From Verrucomicrobia bacterium 12-59-8 (GTDB lineage: Bacteria > Verrucomicrobiota > Verrucomicrobiae > Verrucomicrobiales > Verrucomicrobiaceae): a DNA stretch of 11,287 nt. The notes under the pieces were generated by a model. That model saw nothing but the letters and a program-made list of their open reading frames with translations, did no database searches and was not told the DNA's origin. The stretch is from the NCBI GenBank assembly GCA_002279765.1, contig NCCR01000267.1:1-11287 (forward strand). The letters are read 5' to 3'. Positions within the stretch are counted from its first letter, which is position 1. Each line of letters opens with the position of its first letter. Below are positions 1 to 7,094 of the stretch, piece by piece. Both the position numbers and the translations under genes were made by a program.

Positions 1-167
1 CAGGCCAACCAGCAGGCGGTCTATCGCCGCATGCAGACCTCCCGCCAGCAGGAGGCGGCGCAGAGAATGAACCATCGGGCCTCACCAAGAGCAGGAAGCA
101 GGCGCAGTTCAACGGCATTTCGATCATTCCACTGTCAGCCGCAGGCAGGCTCTACCTCGGCAGATGA
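1..167 (+). CDS. 3' tail of an unidentified upstream gene, with an apparent frame change
   Basis: This is probably the C-terminal end of a gene that begins left of the window. In the frame starting at base 1, 23 of the first 26 codons end in G or C, and the product is a Gln/Arg-rich, helix-like stretch (QANQQAVYRRMQTS...). From about base 78 that bias collapses to 6 of 17 codons. The frame starting at base 3 then becomes the GC3-rich one: 14 of 15 codons from base 72, and 24 of 31 up to its TGA at 165-167, ending ...SAAGRLYLGR. The simplest reading is one gene whose frame shifts by -1 near 60-75, through a mutation, a sequencing indel or recoding. If there is no shift, the frame-1 ORF runs on to a TGA at 238-240. 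No family is recognisable. A divergent gene reading leftwards from an ATG at 75-73 was considered but fits codon usage less well. Confidence 0.35.
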   Translation, partial: GQPAGGLSPHADLPPAGGGAENEPSGLTKSRKQAQFNGISIIPLSAAGRLYLGR

Positions 168-236
168 TCGGATATTACCATTTTTTGCGGGCAGGGTCAC
201 AGAGAGATGGCTTTCTGGCGGCGTTGGTTCCTTTGC

Positions 237-284
237 ATGAACTCATTCCGCATCATCGCCACGCCTGCTGCTCAAGACCGATGA
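237..284 (+). other. Possible 15-codon leader ORF overlapping the first operon start
   Basis: A short ORF (MNSFRIIATPAAQDR, then TGA) starts at 237 and stops at 282-284. It overlaps the proposed start of the DUF1553 gene at 281 through an ATGA. Its own ATG overlaps the TGA of the frame-1 ORF at 238-240 in the same way. Such overlaps can couple translation, but one this short can arise by chance, and no ribosome-binding sequence precedes it. The surrounding stretch 168-280 shows no convincing -35/-10 pair. Confidence 0.15.
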
Positions 285-3200
285 AGTCCTTCGCCACCAT
301 GGCATGTCTGCTCACCGCCTCAGTCATGGGCGCGGAGGACATCTTCGTCTCCAAGGTGGAGCCCCTGCTGAAACAGCGTTGCTTTGAGTGCCATTCACAT
401 GAGAGAAAAATCAAAGGCGGCCTCGCTCTTGACTCAAAGTCAGGCTGGGAAAAGGGCGGCGAGAGCGGGCCCGCCATTGTTCCGGGAAAACCGGAAGCAA
501 GCCTGCTGATGCAGGCGCTGAGTCATGCAGAAAAGGATGTCAAAATGCCGCCGAAGAAGATGCTTCCTGCTTCGGAGATTGCCGTGTTTGCAGAATGGAT
601 TCGGCTGGGGGCTCCCGATCCGCGCGTGTCAGAAGTAAAGAACAGCCAGGATCTTGCAGCAGGCGACAGTTGGGATGCTGAGTTCCACAAGCGCCTCGAC
701 TGGTGGAGCCTCAAGCCCATGCGTAAAGTCGAACCGCCGAAGGTGGATGATGTGGCATGGTCAAAAGAGCCGGTGGATCGTTTCGTGCGTGCGGCACTGG
801 CGGCCGCCAAACTGCAGCCTGCGCCCCCTGCGGAGCCTGGCGTGCTGAGGCGGCGGCTTGCATTTGTGCTGACGGGGCTGCCGCCATCCTCGGCATCAGC
901 ATCTTTGTCTGACAAGGCCTATGTGGACATGCTGCTGCAAAGCCCGCGTTTCGGGGAGCACTTCGCACGGCATTGGATGGACGTCGTGCGCTACACGGAC
1001 ACCTATGGCTACGAATGGGACAATCCGGCCAAGGGTGCCTATGAGTACCGTGACTACCTCATCCGCGCCTTCAATGACGACATCAGTTTCGCTCAGTTCC
1101 TGCGCGAGCAGATCGCGGGAGATCTTCTGCCGAGGCCGCGAATCAACACCGACTCCCAAACCAACGAAAGCCTCATCGGCCCCATGTTTTATCATCTGGG
1201 GGAACACCGCCACGGCAGCAGCCTGATGTTCAACGGCATTCACCAGGAGATGGTGAACAACAAGATCGACGCCTTTTCCAAAGCTTTCCTCGCCACCACC
1301 GTGGCCTGCGCACGCTGCCACGATCACAAGCTCGAAGCCGTCTCGCAGCGCGACTACTACGCTCTCGCCGCCGTCTTCACCACACCACGCTGGACTTCCC
1401 GTGTGATCGATGCGCCGAATAAAAACGATGAGGCCATCGCGAAACTGAAAGACCTGCGCGAGGCGATTCGCGCCGAGATGGCAGTTGCATGGAACAAGCC
1501 GTTTGAGGCGGGCTTCCTCAAAGTATGGGCGGAGACGCACAGCTTCGCTTTGAAGGGAGTCGGTGCACCGCTGGCAGCGCCAGATCAACTGCCGCAAAAA
1601 GCTGCCGAGTGGCGCAAGGCCCGCGTGGCCGTGCAAAAGGCCAACGCCATTTTCAAACCCTTGGCCGATCCGGCCAAGGCGCAGTTTCCTCAAGGCTGGG
1701 TGATGGAGGGCGACGGGATGAAGCACGGCTTTACTGAAGCGGGCACTCCCCTAATTGCACTCGAAGGCGATGCCGTCATTGAGCGCCTCCTGCCGCGTGG
1801 CTGGCACACGCATGCTTTGTCTTCCAAGCTGCCCGGAGCGCTGCGCATGCCGCCTGAGCATCTCATCCCGGGCAGGTTCGTGAGCCTTGATCTCGCAGGT
1901 GGGGAATTCGGCGGCCAGCTCGTGATCGATGACCATGCGTTTCAAAACGAAACCATCACTTTCTATACGAACACCCTTTCCGAGTGGAAGACCTTCGCCG
2001 ATGCCGAGCTGAAGAACGGTGTGCAGCAGGTCACGGTGGAGTTTGCCACCTCGTCGTTGAATCCGAATTTTCCACCGCGTACAGGTCTGGCAAAGGGCCT
2101 CAAGAATGACGACTTCGGCTACGATAAACGCAGCTGGCTGAGTGTCTGTGGCATTGTCTCGCATGACAAGGCAGGCACGCCGCAGGATGAACAGGATGCA
2201 TTTGCTGGTTTGTATGACGGAGCCCATTCGCAGGACTCCTGGGAGCGCATCGCGGCTTGGTTCAACTCTGCCGTCGCGCGGTGGTGTGACGGCAAAACGC
2301 AACCCGGAGATCAGCCTGTTCTAGACTGGCTGCTAACAAGCGGTTTGCTGCCAAACAAGGCCGAACCCGGAAGCTGGCTCGCGACACTGCTGGCCGAATA
2401 TCGGGGCGTCGAGGCGGGCATCGATTTTCCGCGAACGGTCAACAGCATGGACCAGCGGGAAACGGCTCAGGCCAGTTACCCGCTTAACGTGCGCGGAAAT
2501 GTGGATGTGCCCGGCACTCTGGTGCAGCCGGGATTTTTGAAAATGCTGGACCTCAGGGCGCGAGTGACTGACCGACTGGCGCTCGCCGAGTCGCTGCTGG
2601 ATCCCGAGCATCCGCTGACGGCCCGTGTCTATGTGAACCGAGTTTGGCAGTGGCTCTTTGGCACCGGACTCGTGGCCACCCCGGATGATTTCGGACGGCT
2701 CGGAGACAAGCCCTCGCATCCCGAGCTGCTCGACTGGCTGGCACGCGAGTTCATTCGCGAAGGCTGGTCGACGAAGAAACTGGTGCGGCGGCTTGTTTTG
2801 AGCCAGACCTTCCGCCAGTCAGGAATCGTCAACGATGCCGCGCGCGAGCTGCTGCACCACTACGCTACACGGCGGCTGGAGGCCGAGGCCATTCGCGATT
2901 CACTGCTCGCGATCTCTGGTCGTCTAGACCCGCAGCTTTATGGCCGCCCTATCTTGCCGTTTCGCAGTGCCGAGGACGCTGCCAAGCGCCTTTTCAGCGG
3001 TCCGCTCGATGGTCATGGCCGCCGCTCGATCTATCTGCAGATGTCCATCATGGACCCGCCGAAATTTCTCGTCGGCTTCAATCTTCCAGATCTGAAACTG
3101 CCTGCTGGCAGACGAGACGTGACGAATGTTCCCTCCCAGGCGCTGATCATGCTGAATGATTCGTTTGTGAACGAGATGGCGAAATGCTGGGCGGCTGGTT

Positions 3201-3397
3201 TGTTAAAGCATCAGGACGTGAACCGCGAAGACCGCGTGCGTCAGATGTTCGGTCAGGCTTTGGCTCGTGCGCCGGATGCAGCCGAGTTGAAACGCTGGAT
3301 AGACGCGTTGCAGGATTTTGGCGGTGACACGCCGGATGCATGGGAACGGCTTGCCCATGCGTTATTCAACACCAAGGAGTTTCTCTACTACCGCTGA
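281..3397 (+). CDS. Secreted PSCyt1-DUF1549-DUF1553 cytochrome-like protein
   Basis: A 1038-residue exported protein of the family expanded in Planctomycetes and Verrucomicrobia, whose reaction is not established. The ATG at 281 is preferred over an in-frame ATG at 164 because it gives a short Sec signal peptide (MKSFATMACLLTASVMGA). Domains in order: PSCyt1 planctomycete cytochrome c (about 22-115) with haem motif C34-F-E-C37-H38 and a KMPP Met (M89) as possible distal ligand; DUF1549/PSCyt2 (about 160-365) with a second motif C343-A-R-C346-H347; a mostly unassigned middle (about 430-740) with a beta-rich part near 506-606; and DUF1553/PSD1 (about 776-1035), including VYVNRVWQWLFGTGLV and the RRS...FNLPD region (G932-F933-N934). 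The length is usual for the family. It is the first gene of the run, and the DUF1501 gene begins one base after its stop. No Shine-Dalgarno sequence is visible. The domain calls are firm; covalent haem at either motif is inference. Confidence 0.93.
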   Translation: MKSFATMACLLTASVMGAEDIFVSKVEPLLKQRCFECHSHERKIKGGLALDSKSGWEKGGESGPAIVPGKPEASLLMQALSHAEKDVKMPPKKMLPASEIAVFAEWIRLGAPDPRVSEVKNSQDLAAGDSWDAEFHKRLDWWSLKPMRKVEPPKVDDVAWSKEPVDRFVRAALAAAKLQPAPPAEPGVLRRRLAFVLTGLPPSSASASLSDKAYVDMLLQSPRFGEHFARHWMDVVRYTDTYGYEWDNPAKGAYEYRDYLIRAFNDDISFAQFLREQIAGDLLPRPRINTDSQTNESLIGPMFYHLGEHRHGSSLMFNGIHQEMVNNKIDAFSKAFLATTVACARCHDHKLEAVSQRDYYALAAVFTTPRWTSRVIDAPNKNDEAIAKLKDLREAIRAEMAVAWNKPFEAGFLKVWAETHSFALKGVGAPLAAPDQLPQKAAEWRKARVAVQKANAIFKPLADPAKAQFPQGWVMEGDGMKHGFTEAGTPLIALEGDAVIERLLPRGWHTHALSSKLPGALRMPPEHLIPGRFVSLDLAGGEFGGQLVIDDHAFQNETITFYTNTLSEWKTFADAELKNGVQQVTVEFATSSLNPNFPPRTGLAKGLKNDDFGYDKRSWLSVCGIVSHDKAGTPQDEQDAFAGLYDGAHSQDSWERIAAWFNSAVARWCDGKTQPGDQPVLDWLLTSGLLPNKAEPGSWLATLLAEYRGVEAGIDFPRTVNSMDQRETAQASYPLNVRGNVDVPGTLVQPGFLKMLDLRARVTDRLALAESLLDPEHPLTARVYVNRVWQWLFGTGLVATPDDFGRLGDKPSHPELLDWLAREFIREGWSTKKLVRRLVLSQTFRQSGIVNDAARELLHHYATRRLEAEAIRDSLLAISGRLDPQLYGRPILPFRSAEDAAKRLFSGPLDGHGRRSIYLQMSIMDPPKFLVGFNLPDLKLPAGRRDVTNVPSQALIMLNDSFVNEMAKCWAAGLLKHQDVNREDRVRQMFGQALARAPDAAELKRWIDALQDFGGDTPDAWERLAHALFNTKEFLYYR

Positions 3398-3401
3398 AAT
3401 G
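3395..3401 (+). promoter_or_regulatory. Near-abutting stop/start junction (TGAAATG)
   Basis: The TGA of the DUF1553 gene (3395-3397) and the ATG of the DUF1501 gene (3399-3401) are one base apart, the spacing expected for translational coupling. The only purine-rich candidate ribosome site, AAGGAG at 3374-3379, lies about 20 bases before the ATG, too far to serve it directly. Confidence 0.5.
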
Positions 3402-4790
3402 CAGCCGCATGACCATCGTCTTTGCTCGCGCCGCCAGGTTCTGGCAGGTGCTGCCGCGGGCTTTGGCATGCTGGCGCTGCGTGCGATGGCGGGTGTGCCG
3501 CTGCACCGTCGAGCACGGGCGAAGAACATCATCTTCTGTTTCATGGATGGCGGCCCCAGCCACGTGGACACTTTTGATCCCAAGCCCATGCTCAAGAAGT
3601 TCGAAGGCAAAGCCATCGGCAGTGGCGCGGTGTCAAAGCGCTCGCAGTCAAATGCCGGGCGCGTCTGGTTTGGCAGTCCGTGGGAGTTCAAGCAGCGCGG
3701 ACAGAGCGGCTTGTGGGTGAGCGAGCTTTTTCCGCACATCGCCCAGGCGGCGGACAAGCTGTGTGTCGTCCGTTCCATGGTCGGTGAACTGCCGCTGCAT
3801 GGTCAGCAGAATTTGCTGCTGCACACGGGTCGCATCCTTGGCCAGGCGCCGAGCATCGGCTCCTGGGTCTCCTATGGCCTCGGCACGGAAAATCACAATC
3901 TGCCGGGCTACGTCGTGCTCAACAACGACTGGGTGCCAAACGGCGGGCTCGAAAACTTCGGCAGTTCTTTCCTGCCCGCGAGTCATCAGGCCACCATGGT
4001 TCGCGCCAAGGGCGTGCCGGTCGATAACATTGCTCCGCACGATGAGGCGGTCATCCAGCGGCGCAAACTCGCGCTGCTGGCACAGCAGGACGCCGAGTTC
4101 GCGGCGGGAGCTTCGGATGCGCAAGTCATTGAAGGAGCGATCGCGAACTACGAGACCGCGTTTCGCATGCAAAGCGCGGTTCCCGGCATTGCGGACATCG
4201 CCGGCGAACCTGAGCACATTCGCAAGCTCTACGGCGTGGATTCCACGGACGAACATCAGCGCTTTTATGCCACCCAAGCCCTGCGTGCGCGGCGCTTGGT
4301 GGAGGCAGGAGTGCGATTTGTCGAAATCACCTGTCCGAGTTTCGATGGCAACAATTCGCCCTGGGATCAGCACGGGCAGATTCGCCAAAACCACGCCAAA
4401 AATGCGCGCATCACCGATCAATCCGTCGCCGCTCTCATCAGCGATCTGGATCAGCGCGGCCTGCTTGATGAAACCATCGTGCTCTGGGCTGGCGAGATGG
4501 GGCGCACGCCGCATACGCCCAAAATCAGCGAGTCGTGTGGTCGCGATCACCATGTGAACGGCTACAGCATCTTCTTGGCAGGCGGCGGTTTCAAAGGCGG
4601 CATGGCCTTCGGTGAAACTGACGAGTTCGGCAACTCCGTCGCCAGCGATCCCGTGGACATCCATGACATCCACGCCACGCTTCTGCATCAAATGGGTGTG
4701 GATCACGAAAAACTCATCTTCCGCCACGGTGGTCGCGACCAGCGCCTTACCGACGTGCATGGGCGCGTGCTGCGTGAGTTGACAGCCTGA
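3399..4790 (+). CDS. Tat-exported DUF1501 family protein
   Basis: A 463-residue DUF1501 protein, a branch of the alkaline phosphatase/sulfatase superfamily with no firmly assigned reaction. An in-frame extension to 3318 exists, but the ATG at 3399 is preferred. It follows the previous stop by one base (TGAAATG) and gives a twin-arginine signal peptide: S10-R11-R12-Q-V-L-A-G, then a hydrophobic stretch up to about residue 31. Family motifs follow: MDGGPSHVDTFDPKP (D50, H55, D57), GEMGRTP (365-371), GRDHH (381-385), LAGGGFKGG, and VDIHDIHATLLH (H422, D423, H425), ending LTDVHGRVLREL. These His/Asp clusters sit where the superfamily binds metal. DUF1501 genes are habitually paired with DUF1549/DUF1553 genes, as here, so the two products probably act together outside the cytoplasm. 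Export by Tat rather than Sec implies folding, perhaps metal loading, before secretion; that is inference. Confidence 0.93.
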   Translation: MQPHDHRLCSRRQVLAGAAAGFGMLALRAMAGVPLHRRARAKNIIFCFMDGGPSHVDTFDPKPMLKKFEGKAIGSGAVSKRSQSNAGRVWFGSPWEFKQRGQSGLWVSELFPHIAQAADKLCVVRSMVGELPLHGQQNLLLHTGRILGQAPSIGSWVSYGLGTENHNLPGYVVLNNDWVPNGGLENFGSSFLPASHQATMVRAKGVPVDNIAPHDEAVIQRRKLALLAQQDAEFAAGASDAQVIEGAIANYETAFRMQSAVPGIADIAGEPEHIRKLYGVDSTDEHQRFYATQALRARRLVEAGVRFVEITCPSFDGNNSPWDQHGQIRQNHAKNARITDQSVAALISDLDQRGLLDETIVLWAGEMGRTPHTPKISESCGRDHHVNGYSIFLAGGGFKGGMAFGETDEFGNSVASDPVDIHDIHATLLHQMGVDHEKLIFRHGGRDQRLTDVHGRVLRELTA

Positions 4791-4823
4791 TTTGATCCGC
4801 CGTACTCACTCATTTATAGCGCC

Positions 4824-5984
4824 ATGAAATCCATCGTTGCATTCCTTTCATTGATGACTGTCCACGGCCTGGCGGCCGACCCCGTCGCCGCATGGTCCAA
4901 AGACGTCACCATCAAGCCGGTCTCAGCCGTTGAAGGGCGGCACACGATTCACACATACTACCTCACCAATCCAGAAAGCCCGGATGGCAAGTGGGTGCTG
5001 TTTTTCACCTCCACCGATCCTCAGGGCCATCTCGGCGAGGTGCGGATGATCGAACGTGCGACGCAGAAGGAGACAGTGCTGGCTGACAACGTGCATACGG
5101 AGGATGCTCACCGCGTTGCGTGTCAGCAGTGGCTCTCCGGCGGGAAAGGCGTGGCGTTTCATGAAGTGATCGACAAGAAATGGCGCGTGGTCGTGGTGGA
5201 TGTGGAGACGTTGAAGAAAACGATCGTTGCTGAAGATCATCAGGTGGGTTTCGGCAGGCCGGAAGGAGATCTGCTGCCCATGTATGGCTGCCATTGGAAT
5301 CCGGGGCCGTTTCGCGATCTTGAAGTCTGGGACGCATCCAGCGGCAAGACCACCACTTACGCCAAGATTTCAGAGGTGGAGGCCAAGTATGGCGAGTGGT
5401 TGCAGAAGGAGTTCGCGGGCAAGCCGTGCTCCATTTTCTTTCCGGTGCTCAGTCCGGATCTGAAACGTGTTTTTTTCAAGGTCGCCGCAGGCAATGGCGG
5501 GGACGACTACATGTCCAGCAGGGCCAGCCATCGCCAGGGCACCGTGGTCTATGATTTTGAAAAAGCAGGCTGCATCTGGCAGCGCAACCGGTGGGGGCAC
5601 CCGGCCTGGACGCCTGACTCACAGCACATCTTTGAAGCGGGAAACATCAGCTTCGACATCGCTGATAACCCGGCCAAATACACCCGCCTCAAAGATGTGC
5701 CCGTTCTCAGTGGCACTCATCCATCTGTGAGTCCGGACGGCACCCTGATGGTCACGGATGGCATGAGCAAAAACGTCGGCGGCAAAGGCGATGAGTGGGG
5801 CATTCAGGTGGTGGACATGAACGGGGGCAAATGGGTGCTGCTGCACAGCTTTGCGCAAAACGGCGGTGCCAAATCCTGGCGGCGCAATCACCCGCATCCC
5901 GCCTTCAGCGCGGACGGCAAACGCATCTACTACAATGTCAGCGATGGTCCGTTCACGCGGCTGATGGTGGCGGAACGGCCGTAA
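4824..5984 (+). CDS. Secreted TolB/PD40-like beta-propeller, candidate PL22-type oligogalacturonate lyase
   Basis: A 386-residue protein with a Sec signal peptide (MKSIVAFLSLMTVHGLAA) followed by PD40-like beta-propeller blades, each with an SPDG-type turn: ESPDGKWVLF, LSPDLKRVFF, WTPDSQHIF, VSPDGTLMV and FSADGKRIYY. Three His sites recall family PL22 (oligogalacturonate lyase, about 388 residues, seven-bladed, Mn-dependent). They are GH259-P-A-W-T-P-D, which fits the catalytic His blade (H-x-x-W-x-P-D); TH299-P-S-V-S-P-D-G; and the C-terminal H356-P-H358-P, which fits the paired metal ligands. Spacings of 40 and 57 residues are near those I recall for the Yersinia enzyme (45 and 66). The metal-ligand Gln three residues before the His pair is Arg353 here, so activity is uncertain. 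The gene starts 33 bases after DUF1501, with no Shine-Dalgarno sequence. Being a secreted propeller is secure; the lyase role is a hypothesis. The alternative is a non-catalytic PD40 protein. Confidence 0.85.
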   Translation: MKSIVAFLSLMTVHGLAADPVAAWSKDVTIKPVSAVEGRHTIHTYYLTNPESPDGKWVLFFTSTDPQGHLGEVRMIERATQKETVLADNVHTEDAHRVACQQWLSGGKGVAFHEVIDKKWRVVVVDVETLKKTIVAEDHQVGFGRPEGDLLPMYGCHWNPGPFRDLEVWDASSGKTTTYAKISEVEAKYGEWLQKEFAGKPCSIFFPVLSPDLKRVFFKVAAGNGGDDYMSSRASHRQGTVVYDFEKAGCIWQRNRWGHPAWTPDSQHIFEAGNISFDIADNPAKYTRLKDVPVLSGTHPSVSPDGTLMVTDGMSKNVGGKGDEWGIQVVDMNGGKWVLLHSFAQNGGAKSWRRNHPHPAFSADGKRIYYNVSDGPFTRLMVAERP

Positions 5985-6014
5985 TGTGTGGGGTGCTCGC
6001 GGCGTTGGTTGCAT

Positions 6015-7094
6015 ATGAAATTCATCACTGCATGTCTGTTCGTGTTTTCGCTGGCTGGTTTGAGCGCGCAGGAGGCGGAGCCCAAGAAGCTGCAACGCAT
6101 CGTCGCCATCGAGAATGTGTGTGCGTGGCCGAATCTCACGCTGCTTCCGGATGGCACGATCATCGCCATTCTTTTCAATCAGCCGGGCCACGGCACCATG
6201 CAGGGGGACGTGGACTGCTATGCCAGCAGCGACGGTGTGAAGTGGGAGAAGCGCAGCACCGTCACGCAGCATGAACCGGACACGATCCGCATGAACCACG
6301 CTGCGGGACTGGCGAAAAATGGCGATTTGCTCGTGCTCTGCTCCGGATGGACCAATGTGAAGCAGCCGCAGCGGCCCAAGCAGGCTGATTTCCGCGATGC
6401 CGTGTTGCGGAGCTGGGTGCTGCGCTCAAAGGACGCAGGCCGCACCTGGAGCAAGAGCGATCTCTTTCCCGCGACTGAATCTGACGAATGGACCGAGCAC
6501 ATTCCCTTTGGCGACATCTGGACGGCGCAGGACGGTACGCTGCGCACCTCCTGCTATCAGGGTCAGATCACTGATCCGGTGAAATCGTCCAAGACCAAAG
6601 GCTGGCGCTCCTGGTGCTTCCGCAGCGATGACGATGGTGTCACGTGGAAGCCGCAGTCCATCATCGGCCCTACGCACAATGAGACGGACATCTTCCCTCT
6701 CGGCGGGAAAAGCTGGCTCGCCGCAGCACGCACCGTGCAAATGGAATTGTTTCGCAGCGATGACGATGGTGCGACCTGGGGCGCACCCCTCAAAGTCACC
6801 GGACGCAATGAGATCAACGGTCACCTCACCCGGCTTGCCGACAAACGCCTGCTGCTCAGCTATGGCGTGCGCGTGGCAGAGAAGCACGGCGTCTGCGCGA
6901 AATTCAGCAGCGACGACGGCAAAACTTGGAGCGCTCCCGTTCGTCTCGCCCGCAGCGAGGTGACCGACTGCGGCTATCCCTCCACCGTCCAGCTTGCGAA
7001 CGGAAAACTCATCACCGCCTACTACTCCAAAGCCGCGCCCGAATGTGATCACTACCACATGGGCGTGGCCGTTTGGGAAGCACCTATTCCATGA
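6015..7094 (+). CDS. Secreted Asp-box (BNR) sialidase-fold protein
   Basis: A 359-residue exported six-bladed-propeller candidate of the sialidase/BNR type. The ATG at 6015 is chosen over an in-frame GTG at 5988 because it begins a signal peptide (MKFITACLFVFSLAGLSAQ). Five Asp-box turns (S-x-D-x-G-x-x-W type) are visible: SSDGVKW (71-77, degenerate), SKDAGRTW (138-145), SDDDGVTW (204-211), SDDDGATW (248-255) and SSDDGKTW (298-305). The N-terminal AWPNLTLLPDGTII block is usual for bacterial BNR-repeat proteins annotated as exo-alpha-sialidases. I do not see a clear RIP motif or a full arginine triad, so true sialidase activity is not supported; it may act on another glycan or only bind. It begins 30 bases after the previous stop, and its TGA overlaps the sulfatase ATG. 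The pairing with a sulfatase suggests removal of a sugar from a sulfated or acidic chain. Confidence 0.88.
   Translation: MKFITACLFVFSLAGLSAQEAEPKKLQRIVAIENVCAWPNLTLLPDGTIIAILFNQPGHGTMQGDVDCYASSDGVKWEKRSTVTQHEPDTIRMNHAAGLAKNGDLLVLCSGWTNVKQPQRPKQADFRDAVLRSWVLRSKDAGRTWSKSDLFPATESDEWTEHIPFGDIWTAQDGTLRTSCYQGQITDPVKSSKTKGWRSWCFRSDDDGVTWKPQSIIGPTHNETDIFPLGGKSWLAAARTVQMELFRSDDDGATWGAPLKVTGRNEINGHLTRLADKRLLLSYGVRVAEKHGVCAKFSSDDGKTWSAPVRLARSEVTDCGYPSTVQLANGKLITAYYSKAAPECDHYHMGVAVWEAPIP
6621..6771 (+). repeat. Two identical 19-base copies within Asp-box codons
   Basis: Bases 6621-6639 and 6753-6771 are the same 19 bases and encode R-S-D-D-D-G in boxes 3 and 4 of the propeller. They are 132 bases (44 codons) apart, the length of one blade. 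The identity extends over synonymous positions, so the blades may have been copied recently or homogenised. It is short enough that codon bias on a conserved motif could also explain it. Confidence 0.6.
7091..7094 (+). promoter_or_regulatory. ATGA stop/start overlap
   Basis: The sulfatase ATG (7091-7093) overlaps the TGA (7092-7094) of the Asp-box protein gene, a typical translational-coupling arrangement showing that the two are co-transcribed. The nearest purine-rich sequence, GGGAAG about 12 bases upstream, is a weak ribosome-site candidate. Confidence 0.7.

Noticed and set aside
1..75. Divergent - strand gene starting with ATG at 75-73 and running off the left edge, with GGTGAGG as a possible ribosome site
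   Set aside because: Only 25 codons are visible and their third-position GC is lower than that of + strand frame 1, so the + strand reading is favoured. It cannot be excluded without more sequence.
896..1726. 276-codon antisense ORF opposite the DUF1553 gene
   Set aside because: It lies wholly within a strongly supported gene, its product resembles no family, and long antisense frames are expected in GC-rich genes.
3648..4760. 370-codon antisense ORF opposite the DUF1501 gene
   Set aside because: The sense strand encodes clear DUF1501 motifs along the whole length. The antisense product has no recognisable domain or export signal and is a codon-bias shadow.
4779..4820. Possible internal promoter before the propeller gene (TTGACA at 4779-4784; TTGATC at 4792 with TATAGC at 4815)
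   Set aside because: TTGACA has no -10 at the right distance. The TTGATC/TATAGC pair would start transcription just inside the coding region beginning at 4824.
218..6010. Shared 12-mer GCGGCGTTGGTT at 218-229 and 5999-6010, each a few bases before an ATG
   Set aside because: Several 12-base matches are expected by chance in 11 kb of GC-rich sequence, and no other start in the run has it.
5984..6274. Alternative ATG at 5984 overlapping the TAA of the PL22-like gene
   Set aside because: It opens a different frame without a signal peptide or Asp boxes. The frame starting at 6015 has both.
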